Position numbers and translations under genes: made by a program | Notes under the pieces: model-generated | Told to the model about the DNA's origin: nothing | The model's input: the letters and a program-made list of their open reading frames with translations, nothing else | The model's database searches: none | Assembly (NCBI GenBank): GCA_035347995.1 | Contig: DAOPQD010000003.1 | Coordinates: forward strand, 1-64,000 | DNA: 64,000 nucleotides | Reading direction: 5' to 3' | DNA from: JAAZNO01 sp012798275 | GTDB lineage: Bacteria; Chloroflexota; Anaerolineae; B4-G1; SLSP01 | In this document: positions 27,229 through 35,865 of the stretch, piece after piece | Position numbering within the stretch: the stretch's first letter is position 1 | How the letters are laid out: the number at the start of each line of letters is the position of its first letter

Positions 27229-28176
27229 TCACAAGCCCACGTTCCTCCATGAGATCAGCACAATGCTGGCAAAAATCAGCCCGATGCCCACAAACCCCAG
27301 CGCACTGGGAATCTCCCGGAAGAGGAAAATTCCGATGAGGACACCACACACCGGCTCCAACAAGCCGATCATGCTCACGACCTGCGCGTTGAGCCGCTTG
27401 AGGCCCTGAAAGTAAAGGAAATAGGGGATGCTCAAGGATAGAGTCCCCAGGGCCAGCAGCCAGTACCAGTTAGCGCGCACCAGTTCCCACGACGTCCCTA
27501 CCGCAAACGGCGCAGCGATCAACGCCGCAATGCCGATGCTCCACCACGATTGCGTCACGCCGTTCACGCGCCCGCCGAGCCGCCGGCTGAAGAGCATGAC
27601 GAAGGCATAGGTCACGCCGGTCGTCAGCGCCGTTAGCACCCCAACCCAGGAATCTGACCCCACCTCAATGTGCGCCGGGTCGGTGATGAGCGTCATCCCC
27701 ACCAGCGCTAGCGCCAGACTCACCCAGGTGAAACGGGGACGCGCCTCTTTGAGCATCCAGGGTGAGAATAACGCCACGTAGATGACCGCGGTATTGTTGA
27801 GCAGGACCGCCGTCGCCGCCGTCGTGTAGCGTAATGAGGTCATATACAGCGTCGCCGTCGCGCCGACCGAGACGCCCAGCCCGATCAACCAGAGGATCGC
27901 GGAGCGATAGCTGCGCACGTGAAATGCCTGCGGATCACGCGCAGCCAGCAACGAGAAGAAGATGAAGCCACAAAGGGCGCGGAAAAACGCGATCTGCGGC
28001 CCGGTCATCATCGCAATGGAGCGGTTGAAGAAGATGCCGCTGCTGAATCCCAGCGCTCCCAGCGCGACCAGGAGCATCCCCCAAAACCGCGGCGTAAGGA
28101 GGCGCTGAGCCTGAGGGCCGCGTGATGTATCCCCTGGCGCCTCTGCCTGTTCACGTTGCAAGAGTTGTTGTGGCAT
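27229..28176 (-). CDS. EamA/DMT-family metabolite exporter
   Basis: A 315-residue membrane protein with ten predicted helices in two five-helix EamA halves ('FWGMLLVALGALGFSSGIFF', 'FFRALCGFIFF', then 'RFTWVSLALALVGMTLI', 'SWWSIGIAALIAAPFAV', 'LLEPVCGVLIGIFLF'). The ATG at 28176 lies four bases after the stop of the MFS gene, so it is probably translated by coupling. The family exports small metabolites such as amino acids or nucleotides; the cargo here is unknown. Confidence 0.87.
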   Translation of the reverse strand: MPQQLLQREQAEAPGDTSRGPQAQRLLTPRFWGMLLVALGALGFSSGIFFNRSIAMMTGPQIAFFRALCGFIFFSLLAARDPQAFHVRSYRSAILWLIGLGVSVGATATLYMTSLRYTTAATAVLLNNTAVIYVALFSPWMLKEARPRFTWVSLALALVGMTLITDPAHIEVGSDSWVGVLTALTTGVTYAFVMLFSRRLGGRVNGVTQSWWSIGIAALIAAPFAVGTSWELVRANWYWLLALGTLSLSIPYFLYFQGLKRLNAQVVSMIGLLEPVCGVLIGIFLFREIPSALGFVGIGLIFASIVLISWRNVGL

Positions 28177-28180
28177 CAGG

Positions 28181-29422
28181 CTACCCGCGCTTGAGGATAT
28201 ACAGCGCCGAGAGCATCCGCATCCCGCCAAAGACCAACAGCGCCGTACGGACGCCCAGCCACTCGCCCCCCGCCGAACCGAGCAACGAGCCGACCAACAT
28301 CGCGCCGTTGATGGCAAGATTGTACCAGACGAGCGACGCCGCGCGTTCTGTCGGGGACACGCGCTCCAGCAGCCAGTTGATCATCGCACCGCCGGCCAGT
28401 CCCCAGCCCAAACCGCCAAAAGGCGACGCCACCATAAAGCCCCACACGCTGCGCCACAGGGCCATCACCAACGGATAGCAGCCAAAGAAGAAGGCGCCCA
28501 GCGCCGTGACCTTCTGATTGCCCCAGCGGCGCGCCAGCCCATCCAGCGACAACGAGCCTGCCAGCATGGCGACATAGAAAACCGCCGTTCCAAAGCTGAT
28601 TTGAGAGTCCGTGAGCCTCAAATCGTTGACCATGTACAGCGAAAACAGGGGCGCGGCCAGGAACAACGTGAGGTGGAATATCAACAGCGCGGCGAGGACT
28701 TTTCCCAACGGACCTCGCAGCAAGTCCCAACGCAGGCGTCGCCCTTTCGATGTCACGGCCGGTGCAGCTTTTTCCATCGGCGGGAGTTTAATCAGCCCCA
28801 GATGCACCGTGCTCATCGTCGCGCCCAGCACGGCAAGCGCAAAGATCGCCTGATACCCCAGCGGAAAGGGCAGCGTGTTGAGAATCCAGCCGGCGAGCAA
28901 GGTCACCCCAATAAAGATCACGGCATAGAGCGCGTTGCGCCGTCCGGCGACGAAACCGCGCCACTCGCCCGGCACGGCTTCGGCAAAAAGGGCGTTGAAC
29001 CCCATGTTGAGCGCCGCGCCAGGAATGGCCGCCAGCACCGTCAACGCCAGCAACGCCCACACCTGCGCCGCCGGTGGCAGAAAGAACGGCAGAATCACCC
29101 AGGGCAGATAGGTCAGCCGGGTGAAGACGGCCGTCCGCAGCACCGCCTTCTCCAACGGTTGTCGTTCCAGCCATTGTCCGGCAGCAGTCGAGATCAGCAG
29201 GTTCACCACGGCGGGACCAGCGCTCAGCAAGCCCAATTGGAAGGCCGAGGCCCCCTGACGGGTGATGAACACGCCAACGAAGGACATCGCTGTCGCCGCA
29301 GTGATGGCAAACCAGGCGATGTCCAGGTAGAAATGCAGGAAATTCGCCCGATAGATAGCAGGCACGATCGGGCGCCCCAGACGGGGCATAAAAAATCGTG
29401 TAAAGTCACGTATCCGGCGCAT
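28181..29422 (-). CDS. Major facilitator superfamily transporter
   Basis: A 413-residue protein with about twelve membrane helices. ATG 29422 follows GGAGAG; the frame is open to 29509 but without a site. Typical MFS parts are 'GVFITRQGASAFQLGLLSAG' (helix 1-2 region), 'GEWRGFVAGRRNALYAVIF' and 'LTDSQISFGTAVFYVAMLAG' in the second half. It is the first gene of a two-gene operon with the EamA exporter. Substrate cannot be inferred. Confidence 0.87.
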   Translation of the reverse strand: MRRIRDFTRFFMPRLGRPIVPAIYRANFLHFYLDIAWFAITAATAMSFVGVFITRQGASAFQLGLLSAGPAVVNLLISTAAGQWLERQPLEKAVLRTAVFTRLTYLPWVILPFFLPPAAQVWALLALTVLAAIPGAALNMGFNALFAEAVPGEWRGFVAGRRNALYAVIFIGVTLLAGWILNTLPFPLGYQAIFALAVLGATMSTVHLGLIKLPPMEKAAPAVTSKGRRLRWDLLRGPLGKVLAALLIFHLTLFLAAPLFSLYMVNDLRLTDSQISFGTAVFYVAMLAGSLSLDGLARRWGNQKVTALGAFFFGCYPLVMALWRSVWGFMVASPFGGLGWGLAGGAMINWLLERVSPTERAASLVWYNLAINGAMLVGSLLGSAGGEWLGVRTALLVFGGMRMLSALYILKRG

Positions 29423-29626
29423 CTCTCTCTCCGCACAAAAGACCGCCGGGCGGCATTCTAACCCCATCACAACCCGGCAGTCCGTGCTATTGTAACGCAG
29501 ATGGGCCAAAACGCGAACGGCAGTCTAGACGGCAGTCGGACAGTTGGCGGAGCGACGACGACCAGACTACAAGCCACCAGACTGACGACATTTGGCAGTG
29601 GACAAAACTCCATCTCCAGATATGAT

Positions 29627-29787
29627 AGCAACCAGCAACCAGCAACCAGTAACCAGTATCCAGCAACCAGTAACCAGTATCCAGCAACCAGTAACCAGTA
29701 ACCAGTATCCAGCAACCAGTAACCAGCAACCAGTATCCAGCAACCAGTAACCAGCAACCAGTATCCAGCAACCAGCAACCAGCAACC
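29627..29787. repeat. Exact 23-unit heptamer array before the acyl-CoA ligase
   Basis: Twenty-three contiguous 7-base units with no indel, using only three variants: AGCAACC, AGTAACC and AGTATCC. The order is not random (AGCAACC-AGTAACC-AGTATCC recurs). The array ends 17 bases before the ATG at 29805, just upstream of the GAGGAG ribosome site. A period of 7 keeps all frames partly open, which creates artificial hydrophobic frames on the complement. Confidence 0.95.
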
Positions 29788-29804
29788 AGATAGAGGAGCG
29801 ACTC

Positions 29805-31916
29805 ATGACAGACGTGTTGGAATTATTCTTCAATCCGCAAGGCGTTGCCGTCATCGGCGCGAGCAATGATCCCACCAAGCTGAGCTATGGCGTGGTGCGG
29901 AATCTCAAGGAACACGGCTATCAAGGGCCAGTTTATCCCGTCAACCCCAAAGGCGGGGAAATTTTGGGCCTTAAAGTCTACCGCAACATTGCCGAGGTGC
30001 CCGATCCACTGGAACTGGCCATGATCATGGTGCGCGCTGAACTGGCACCCGGCGAGCTCCGCGCCTGTGGCGAGCGCGGACTCAAGGTCGTCATTGTGAT
30101 TACCGGCGGCTTCCGGGAAGTGGGGGAACACGGCGCGGCGTTGGAACGCTCGCTCAAAACCATCGCCGATGAATACGGGATGCGCCTCGTCGGCCCCAAC
30201 TGCGTCGGCACAATGGACACGCACGTCCCGCTTGACGCCACCTTCATCACCCACATACCTAAGCAAGGCGCCATTGGCTTCGCCTCGCATTCCGGGGCGC
30301 TCGTGGGAGGCACCATTGACTGGGCCATTCAGATGGGCGTGGGCTTCAGCCGCATCGTCAGTCTGGGCAATCAGGTGGACGTGAACATCGCCGACGGCAT
30401 CCGCATGATGGCCGCCAGCCCCTACACCAAAGTCATCAATCTCTACGCTGAAGGGATCCCTGAAGGCCGCGAGTTTGTCGAGACTGCCGCGGCCATCTAC
30501 CGCGAGAAGCCTATCGTGATCGTCAAAGCGGGACGGACCTCCGCCGGGACGCGCGCGGTAGCGTCGCACACCGGCGCGCTTGCCGGCACCGGGCGCGCAT
30601 ACGTCGCCGCCTGTCATCGCGCCGGGGTGGTAATGGCCAACTCGCTCCAGGAGCAGAATGACATCGCCATGGTGCTGGCGCATCAACCGCTGCCCGCCGG
30701 GCCGCGCGTGGCGCTCGTCACCAATGCCGGCGGTGCCGCCGCGCTCGCTGCGGACGCGCTCGACGATGTGGGCCTCATGATGGCCGATCTCACCCCGGAG
30801 ACCCAGGCCCGGCTGAAAGAAGTCACGCCGGCGGGCGCGCAGCTGAGCAATCCCGTGGATATGCTTGGCGGCCCCCGGCCGGAGATGTTCAGCGCGGCGC
30901 TGGATCTCATGCTGGCGGATCCCGGCGTGGACATGGCCCTGGCGATCTTTGTGCCCCAGGCCATCACGCCGGTGAACGATGTCGCCCGTCACGTCGTCGC
31001 TGCGGCCAGCCGCACCACCAAACCCGTCATCTGCTGCCTCATCGGCGGGGTGAGCATCAACGAAGCGATTCACATCCTCCACGAGGGCCATGTCCCCTTC
31101 TACCCCGATCCCACGCGCGCGGCGAAAGCGTTGGGCGGACTGTGGGAATATACCCAACTCCAAGCGCGCCCGGATCTGACGCCAGAGCCGCTGACAGACG
31201 TGGACCGGACGGCGGCGATGGAGATTTTGAGGCGTGCGTGGGGGCAAAGAGGCGGAGGGGCAGAGGGTAGCGCGCCGTACTTCCTCGACGCGGAGACGGC
31301 GGGAGCAGTGGCGGCGGCCTACGGCATCCGCGTGCCGTTCTCCGGTATCGCCGCCAGCGCCGACGAGGCTGCGGCGCTGGCCGGGCAAGCAGGCTATCCT
31401 GTCGTCGCCAAACTCATCGCGCCGGGGGTCATCCACAAAGCCGATGTCGGGGGGATCGCCCTGGGCCTGCGCAGCGCCGATGAGGTGCGCGCCGCCTTTG
31501 AGCGCATGGTGGGGACGCACGCCGATCGCGCGCTGATGGTGCAGCAGATGGCGCCTCAAGGGCAGGAAGTCATCCTCGGGGCGCAGCGCGACGCGCAGTT
31601 CGGGCCGCTGCTCATGTTCGGCATGGGCGGGATCTACGTAGAAGTCTTCAAAGACGTGGCTTTCCGCCTCGCGCCGTTATGTGAGGCCGATGCGCGCGCC
31701 ATGATTGCGGAGACCGCCGCAGGCAAGATCATGGCCGGAGTGCGCGGGCAGGCGCCGGGCGATATCGCCGCCGTGGTGGACACGCTGCGCCGCGTGGGGC
31801 AGCTCGTCGCCGACTTCCCCGGCATCAGCGAGCTCGACATCAACCCGCTGATTGTCGGCCCGGAAGGGCAAGGCGCGTGGGCGGTGGACGTGCGGATGGC
31901 GCTCACGGGAGTTTAG
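29805..31916 (+). CDS. Acyl-CoA synthetase (NDP-forming), fused alpha and beta subunits
   Basis: A 703-residue enzyme; ATG 29805 follows GAGGAG. Order of domains: CoA-binding Rossmann domain (about 1-140; 'VAVIGASNDPTKLSYGVVRN'), succinyl-CoA-ligase-like domain (150-290), ligase/CoA domain (300-450), and a C-terminal ATP-grasp (480-700; 'AGYPVVAKLIAPGVIHKADV', 'FGMGGIYVEVFKDVAFRLAP', 'ELDINPLIV'). His255 in 'VASHTGALAGT' matches the phosphorylated His of ADP-forming acetyl-CoA synthetases. It interconverts acyl-CoA + ADP + Pi and acid + CoA + ATP, giving ATP from fermentation products. Acetate, propionate or branched acids are all possible substrates. Confidence 0.93.
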   Translation: MTDVLELFFNPQGVAVIGASNDPTKLSYGVVRNLKEHGYQGPVYPVNPKGGEILGLKVYRNIAEVPDPLELAMIMVRAELAPGELRACGERGLKVVIVITGGFREVGEHGAALERSLKTIADEYGMRLVGPNCVGTMDTHVPLDATFITHIPKQGAIGFASHSGALVGGTIDWAIQMGVGFSRIVSLGNQVDVNIADGIRMMAASPYTKVINLYAEGIPEGREFVETAAAIYREKPIVIVKAGRTSAGTRAVASHTGALAGTGRAYVAACHRAGVVMANSLQEQNDIAMVLAHQPLPAGPRVALVTNAGGAAALAADALDDVGLMMADLTPETQARLKEVTPAGAQLSNPVDMLGGPRPEMFSAALDLMLADPGVDMALAIFVPQAITPVNDVARHVVAAASRTTKPVICCLIGGVSINEAIHILHEGHVPFYPDPTRAAKALGGLWEYTQLQARPDLTPEPLTDVDRTAAMEILRRAWGQRGGGAEGSAPYFLDAETAGAVAAAYGIRVPFSGIAASADEAAALAGQAGYPVVAKLIAPGVIHKADVGGIALGLRSADEVRAAFERMVGTHADRALMVQQMAPQGQEVILGAQRDAQFGPLLMFGMGGIYVEVFKDVAFRLAPLCEADARAMIAETAAGKIMAGVRGQAPGDIAAVVDTLRRVGQLVADFPGISELDINPLIVGPEGQGAWAVDVRMALTGV

Positions 31917-31949
31917 AGGGTGGATTTGGGATTGTGAATTGTGGAAACG

Positions 31950-31989
31950 TTCGCGGGCGGAGAGAGTCTCTCCGCCCGCGAAGTTTTTT
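31950..31989 (+). terminator. Terminator of the acyl-CoA ligase gene
   Basis: TTCGCGGGCGGAGAGA pairs perfectly with its complement with almost no loop and is followed by GTTTTTTG, 34 bases after the stop codon. Confidence 0.85.
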
Positions 31990-32033
31990 GCTCGACGGTC
32001 GCCGGTTCGCTGGTCAGACGCCCCATGGCCCGG

Positions 32034-32603
32034 TCACACCCTCGATTTCAGGAAATACACCCCCAGGTACACCTTGAGATCCACGATCTTGTCCGCCGCT
32101 GCCTGCGCCGCAAGCCAGGCCCCGGCGGTGGCCAGCGGCGCGGCGTAAACGTGCAGCGATTCGCCCTCTTTCCTCATCCCTTGTGCGCGGGGGAATGCAT
32201 AGACTTCCTCCGCGCCGGTCGGATCCACAGGGCCATGGAGCCCTTGGGCCCAACACAGAGTGTTGAGCTCATCGGTGATGCCGGGGAGCAGCGAGCCCGT
32301 CCAGAGGCACGTGACGGTGTCGCAGGTGTAGCCGGTCTCCTCTTCGAGTTCACGCCGGGCGGCGGCAAGCGGGGAATCGCCGGCGACAGTGTCGCCTACC
32401 AGGCCCGCCGGCAATTCAAGGCAGAGCTTCCCCAAGGGAACGCGATATTGTTCCACGAGCAGGAGCTTGTGCTCCGGCGTCGCGGCGATGATGGTGACTC
32501 CCGTAACAGTTTTGGGACGCCGCACGTACTCCCACCCGCTGGGATGTCGGTAGAAGTGCAGATACCGTCCGGCATACATCAGTCTGGCATCACGGTCATC
32601 CAT
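32034..32603 (-). CDS. Nudix hydrolase, ADP-ribose pyrophosphatase-like
   Basis: A 189-residue protein; ATG 32603 follows GGGGAAG. The Nudix box is GDTVAGDSPLAAARRELEEE plus TG (G-x5-E is modified to D, but REL.EE.G is intact). 'YRVPLGKLCLELPAGLVGD' upstream is characteristic of ADP-sugar pyrophosphatases (NudF type). Its likely role is removal of ADP-ribose or similar nucleotide sugars. The short C-terminus resembles 'LKVYLGVYFL'. A three-unit heptamer tract lies 39 bases before the start. Confidence 0.82.
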   Translation of the reverse strand: MDDRDARLMYAGRYLHFYRHPSGWEYVRRPKTVTGVTIIAATPEHKLLLVEQYRVPLGKLCLELPAGLVGDTVAGDSPLAAARRELEEETGYTCDTVTCLWTGSLLPGITDELNTLCWAQGLHGPVDPTGAEEVYAFPRAQGMRKEGESLHVYAAPLATAGAWLAAQAAADKIVDLKVYLGVYFLKSRV

Positions 32604-32641
32604 AGGCTTCCCCGCAAAAGTGAGGGTAACGGGTGACGAGC

Positions 32642-32662
32642 AGCCACCAGTATCCAGCAACC
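32642..32662. repeat. Short copy of the heptamer repeat
   Basis: AGCCACC, AGTATCC, AGCAACC: three units, the last two identical to units of the 23-unit array at 29627. It also lies just before a start codon (Nudix gene, minus strand). Confidence 0.8.
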
Positions 32663-32666
32663 AGCT

Positions 32667-33398
32667 TCACCCGTGGGGATAGTGACGAATCTGGCTCTCG
32701 CCACGCCGTTTCTCCAGGCGATCCCCCACATCCCAATTGGGCATGGCGCGCATCTTCTTGACCTTGCCGTTGCTGCGGCGGACGTAAGCGTAGGTCACGG
32801 TCTCCCAGTGCCAGCTGCCGTCCTCGTCATGGTCACTCACGCGCTCCCGCTCCATACGGACATCCACAATTGTGCCCTGCCAGTGAGAGGAGAGCGTGGC
32901 GAGCATGAACACCAGGCTGATCAGGGCGGCCAGCCCCACGCCGGCCACGGCCATCGGTTCTTGATCGGCGATGAAGTAAACGCCGACGGCAATGACGCTC
33001 CAAATCACGACCCACAGAAGGCCGTAAAGCAGCCATTTGCCGCAACCGCCGCTTTTTTCCTCCTGGGGCTGCGCCGGCGGCAGCTGGGAAGGCTGGAATG
33101 GCGCTGCCGGGGCGGGCTGCGCGGGGACCTGTTGCGCCTGCGGCAGCGATGAGTAGGGGACGGGCGTCGGCGCTGGCGGGGGCGGCGGCGTCTGCTGCGG
33201 CGGCTGCGAGGGATGCCACTGTCCCTCATGGAACACAAACCACTGACCGGTCTGCTCTTGCAACATCCACAGCCGGCCCCAAGCGTCCGTCACACGGAGC
33301 TGGGCCAGCTCCGCACGATATTGCTCCAACGATAACACACCGCGTTGGCGCTGATCCTCCAAAAAACGGAAACGTTGTTCAGCCTCGGTAAAATTCAT
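32667..33398 (-). CDS. SHOCT-like and proline-rich membrane protein
   Basis: A 243-residue protein. The first 60 residues are 'TEAEQRFRFLEDQRQRGVLS', 'LEQYRAELAQLRVTD' and 'GRLWMLQEQTGQWFVFHEGQ', a short-helix (SHOCT-like) plus WW-like arrangement I know from Chloroflexota proteins. A Pro/Gln-rich linker (65-115) follows, then two membrane helices ('WLLYGLLWVVIWSVIAVGVY', 'GVGLAALISLVFMLATL') and a soluble C-terminal domain of about 65 residues ('IVDVRMERERVSDHDEDGSW'). Function unknown. Confidence 0.75.
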   Translation of the reverse strand: MNFTEAEQRFRFLEDQRQRGVLSLEQYRAELAQLRVTDAWGRLWMLQEQTGQWFVFHEGQWHPSQPPQQTPPPPPAPTPVPYSSLPQAQQVPAQPAPAAPFQPSQLPPAQPQEEKSGGCGKWLLYGLLWVVIWSVIAVGVYFIADQEPMAVAGVGLAALISLVFMLATLSSHWQGTIVDVRMERERVSDHDEDGSWHWETVTYAYVRRSNGKVKKMRAMPNWDVGDRLEKRRGESQIRHYPHG

Positions 33399-33508
33399 AT
33401 GCAGGTTTCCTTATTCTCTGCTTGTCTACACTCCACGCTTGCACTCCGTTAGTGAATTGAGAGTCCAAAATGGCAAATCCAAGGACATTCTGAAGCGCGG
33501 ATGAGCTT

Positions 33509-34114
33509 TCAACTGCCCATCTGCGACCCAAATCCTGGATGTGACGGCGACGGCATACAGATGATCTCCAGCGGCTTGAGTTCGAAGAAGGTCTGCGCGT
33601 TGGCGGGAATCAACAGCACGGCCGTGTCCGCGCCGTGACTGGAGCCCGCGATGGCCAGCGCCGGCGCCTGAGTGGACACGAACCCGGCATCTGCCGCCAT
33701 CAACGCGATCTCGAAAGCCACTTTCATCCCCTGCCCGAAGAGGCGCAAGGTCTGGGCGATGATCTCATCCAGCTGATAGGTGCCCCACAACTTGCGCACG
33801 GCGCGCCCCACCCCGCCGAAGGCGTGCTGACAGGTGAGCACCCTCACGCCGAGCTCCGCCAGACGCGCCGCATGTTCCGGCAAGAGGTCTTGGGTATCCG
33901 GCCCGCGAAAGCCCGCCGAGTGGGTGACGGCGACAATGGCGAAACCGGGCAGCAGTTCCGCCGCGCGGACCGCCGTCGCGCCGCTGGTCGTCGCCACGAT
34001 GGCCGTGCGGATACCGAGGGCCTCGGCCCGCGCCCGCGCTAATTCCAACGTCCGATCGGTGTTCTCTTTCCCTCGCTGAGCAAAATACACTGTCTGAGTA
34101 ACAAGTTCGTTCAT
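33509..34114 (-). CDS. Stand-alone pyruvate-kinase C-terminal-domain-like protein
   Basis: A 201-residue protein; ATG 34114 follows GGAG, and the longer open frame to 34588 has no start site. The pattern 'ENTDRTLELARARAEALGI', 'IVATTSGATAVRAAELLPGF', 'IVAVTHSAGF' matches the pyruvate kinase alpha/beta (PK_C) domain, but the catalytic barrel is absent. Such free-standing proteins are widespread and uncharacterised. 'HAFGGVGRAVRKLWGTYQLD' and 'GSSHGADTAVLLIPANAQTF' are well formed, so the gene looks functional. A nucleotide or sugar-phosphate sensor is one possibility, not shown. Confidence 0.75.
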   Translation of the reverse strand: MNELVTQTVYFAQRGKENTDRTLELARARAEALGIRTAIVATTSGATAVRAAELLPGFAIVAVTHSAGFRGPDTQDLLPEHAARLAELGVRVLTCQHAFGGVGRAVRKLWGTYQLDEIIAQTLRLFGQGMKVAFEIALMAADAGFVSTQAPALAIAGSSHGADTAVLLIPANAQTFFELKPLEIICMPSPSHPGFGSQMGS

Positions 34115-34276
34115 ATAAGGAATCTCCCGTACTGCGTGATGTGTCATGCGTGATGTTTCACCCAGTATAACAAATTTCAGGCCAAAATCAAACTGCCTGG
34201 GGGCGAGGCGGCTCTGGGACGCCGATGAACACAGACGCACGCTGATCCTGGCCAGGCAGATGCAGAGGACGCAATT

Positions 34277-34698
34277 TTGGGATCGCGACCGCAAGGTGCA
34301 GGGATTCCTCGGCATATTTGCTCTGAAAGAGCCGGCATCCCATGGGTCGTAGCCTGCTCTTTTCTGCAAACGTTTAGCCTCACTTACGATAAGCGTAGTA
34401 CTTGCGAAGGTTTCGTCCGGGGCGAGCTTATCTTTGTGGAGGCTCGGTACTGCACTTTCGGGAATTTGTGGACGTCGAAACAGATGTAGATCGTTTGACA
34501 TACGTTTACCAATACATGACCGCCGAAGAGATGCTGGCATTTCGTTATGACAACACCGGACATCATTGTCAACTGAATCTTTCAACATATCCTCACCACA
34601 AACATCTGATCCGTGAGGGTCAGGTCGTCGAATCCTCCGTCCCAGATCTGATCACTGTATGGCACGAGATCGAAGCTTATGTTATCCTGACGCCTTGA
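34277..34698 (+). pseudogene. TumE-like (DUF6516) toxin with a one-base frameshift
   Basis: Two frames join into one protein. The first gives 'FLQTFSLTYDKRSTCEGFVR' and 'GELIFV'; at about 34438-34441 the frame shifts by one base and continues 'GSVLHFREFVDVETDVDRLT', 'YVYQYMTAEEMLAFRYDNTG', 'HHCQLNLSTYPHHKH'. Adding one base makes 'VDGSVLHFREFVDVE', the usual TumE core. The N-terminus is unclear (a TTG at 34277 is the earliest in-frame start) and no TumA-like HTH antitoxin follows, because the oppositely oriented nuclease gene begins its 3' end at 34741. Most likely a decayed toxin gene. Confidence 0.7.
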
Positions 34699-34740
34699 GC
34701 TCTGCAAACGAGACAGGGCGCAGAATAGAACAGCGATCCC

Positions 34741-35619
34741 TCATTCCCCTGCTGCGAGGCCGACCCGTGCCCAGACGCCGAGGTGATCGGAGATGGCCGA
34801 GCCGCCGAAAGTGCCAGCATCCCGTATCTCCCAGCGCATGTCCTCGCCTTCGACGAGGAAAATGTAGTCAATCCGCCTGCCGGAATCCAGGCTGGTGACG
34901 CCGGGCGCATCCGGCTGAGCCTCGCGGAAGGCGTCGCGCCAGTGAACGGGCAAGGCCGTGATTTGCGGCGCGTCCTCGGCGGCGTTGAAATCCCCGGCGA
35001 CGACCGCCGGCAGGCCGTGACGCTGACGCTCCACCAGCGCCACCAGACTGTCAATCTGCGCCGCATTGATCGCGCCCTCCTTGTTGGTGAGGTGCGTGCT
35101 GAAGACGACGACTGGGCCGGCTTCGGTCTGCACCGCGCCCCAGAGCGCCAACCGGTGCTCGAAGAAACCGGCGCGAGGCCGCAACTCCAGCGCCGCAATG
35201 TCGCTCAGCGCCCCCCGCGCCAGAACCGCCTCGCCCTCCTCAAAGCGAATGAGGCTGTAGTTCCCGTTGGCGCGCGCGTAACCGCCGGCCAGCTCCAGGC
35301 CGACCGCAAGCGCCTCCGCGGCATTTTCGACGACGGGCGTGCGTGCTGCCTCCTGCAGACAGAGCACCTCGGGGGAGAGGTCATGCAAAGCCACGAGCGC
35401 CGCCTCAAGCCGCTCCGGCTGCCGGGAGTAATGCGGGTGATCGTGCCAGAGGTTGAGCGTGACGACGGTGAACGTGGCAGGGATGGGGTCCGTCCGCGCA
35501 GCGCCGACGGACGCGGACGGACCTGGCCGGCTGACGCTAAGCACGAAAGCCGCCATCGCCGCAAGCAACACGGCGACCAGCAGCGCTATCCTCTGCCGAT
35601 TGGCGTGATGTCGGCGCAT
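34741..35619 (-). CDS. Exported endonuclease/exonuclease/phosphatase-family protein
   Basis: A 292-residue protein; ATG 35619 follows GGAGAG. An N-terminal hydrophobic segment ('IALLVAVLLAAMAAFVLSV') is a signal peptide or anchor. The EEP fold is clear: 'FTVVTLNLWHD', 'VLCLQEA' (metal Glu), 'VVVFSTHLTNKEGA', 'AVVAGDFNAAED' (DFN metal site), 'RRIDYIFL' and 'AISDHLGVWA' (catalytic His). It cleaves a phosphoester outside the cell; nucleic acid, lipid or sugar phosphate cannot be told apart. Confidence 0.87.
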   Translation of the reverse strand: MRRHHANRQRIALLVAVLLAAMAAFVLSVSRPGPSASVGAARTDPIPATFTVVTLNLWHDHPHYSRQPERLEAALVALHDLSPEVLCLQEAARTPVVENAAEALAVGLELAGGYARANGNYSLIRFEEGEAVLARGALSDIAALELRPRAGFFEHRLALWGAVQTEAGPVVVFSTHLTNKEGAINAAQIDSLVALVERQRHGLPAVVAGDFNAAEDAPQITALPVHWRDAFREAQPDAPGVTSLDSGRRIDYIFLVEGEDMRWEIRDAGTFGGSAISDHLGVWARVGLAAGE

Positions 35620-35659
35620 GACTCTCCGCCCTCCCCCACAAATGTGAGGTGAATTATAG

Positions 35660-35760
35660 CACGAACGTGGACACGTGAGCACGTGCGAAGGTGTGAACGT
35701 AAGTGATTCGCCGATTCGCCGATTCGCTGATTCGCTGACTCGTTGATTCGCTGATTCAGG
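35660..35760. repeat. Octamer tract upstream of the response regulator
   Basis: Seven 8-base units at 35705-35760: GATTCGCC twice, GATTCGCT twice, GACTCGTT, GATTCGCT, GATTCAGG. The preceding 45 bases hold GTGGACACGTGAGCACGTG-type sequence as at 4794-4825. GACTCGTT also occurs inside the tract at 1745-1776. Confidence 0.8.
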
Positions 35761-35865
35761 GGACGCCATCTTAACAACTTCTCAATAACCGCATAGTAAA
35801 ATGTAAGAAAGGCAATCCGCGCTATAATGGGCGCAGCAATCCGCGACTCTGACATGGGACAGGTC

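Noticed and set aside
29467..29778. Frames on the minus strand coding 'YWLLVAGYWLLDTG'-type hydrophobic repeats
   Set aside because: They are read from the heptamer array; a 7-base period gives repeated hydrophobic codons in every frame and no start signal is present.
29823..31559. Long open frame (578 codons) on the minus strand across the acyl-CoA ligase gene
   Set aside because: It mirrors a high-GC gene, has no ribosome site or recognisable domain, and the plus-strand protein is a complete known family. The same applies to long opposite-strand frames at 5087-6400, 2627-3595, 16579-17400, 14361-15605 and 28601-29461.
35823..35828. TATAAT upstream of the response regulator as a firm promoter
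   Set aside because: The -10 is perfect, but no acceptable -35 at 16-18 bases and no extended TG are present, so it is mentioned only in the gene entry.
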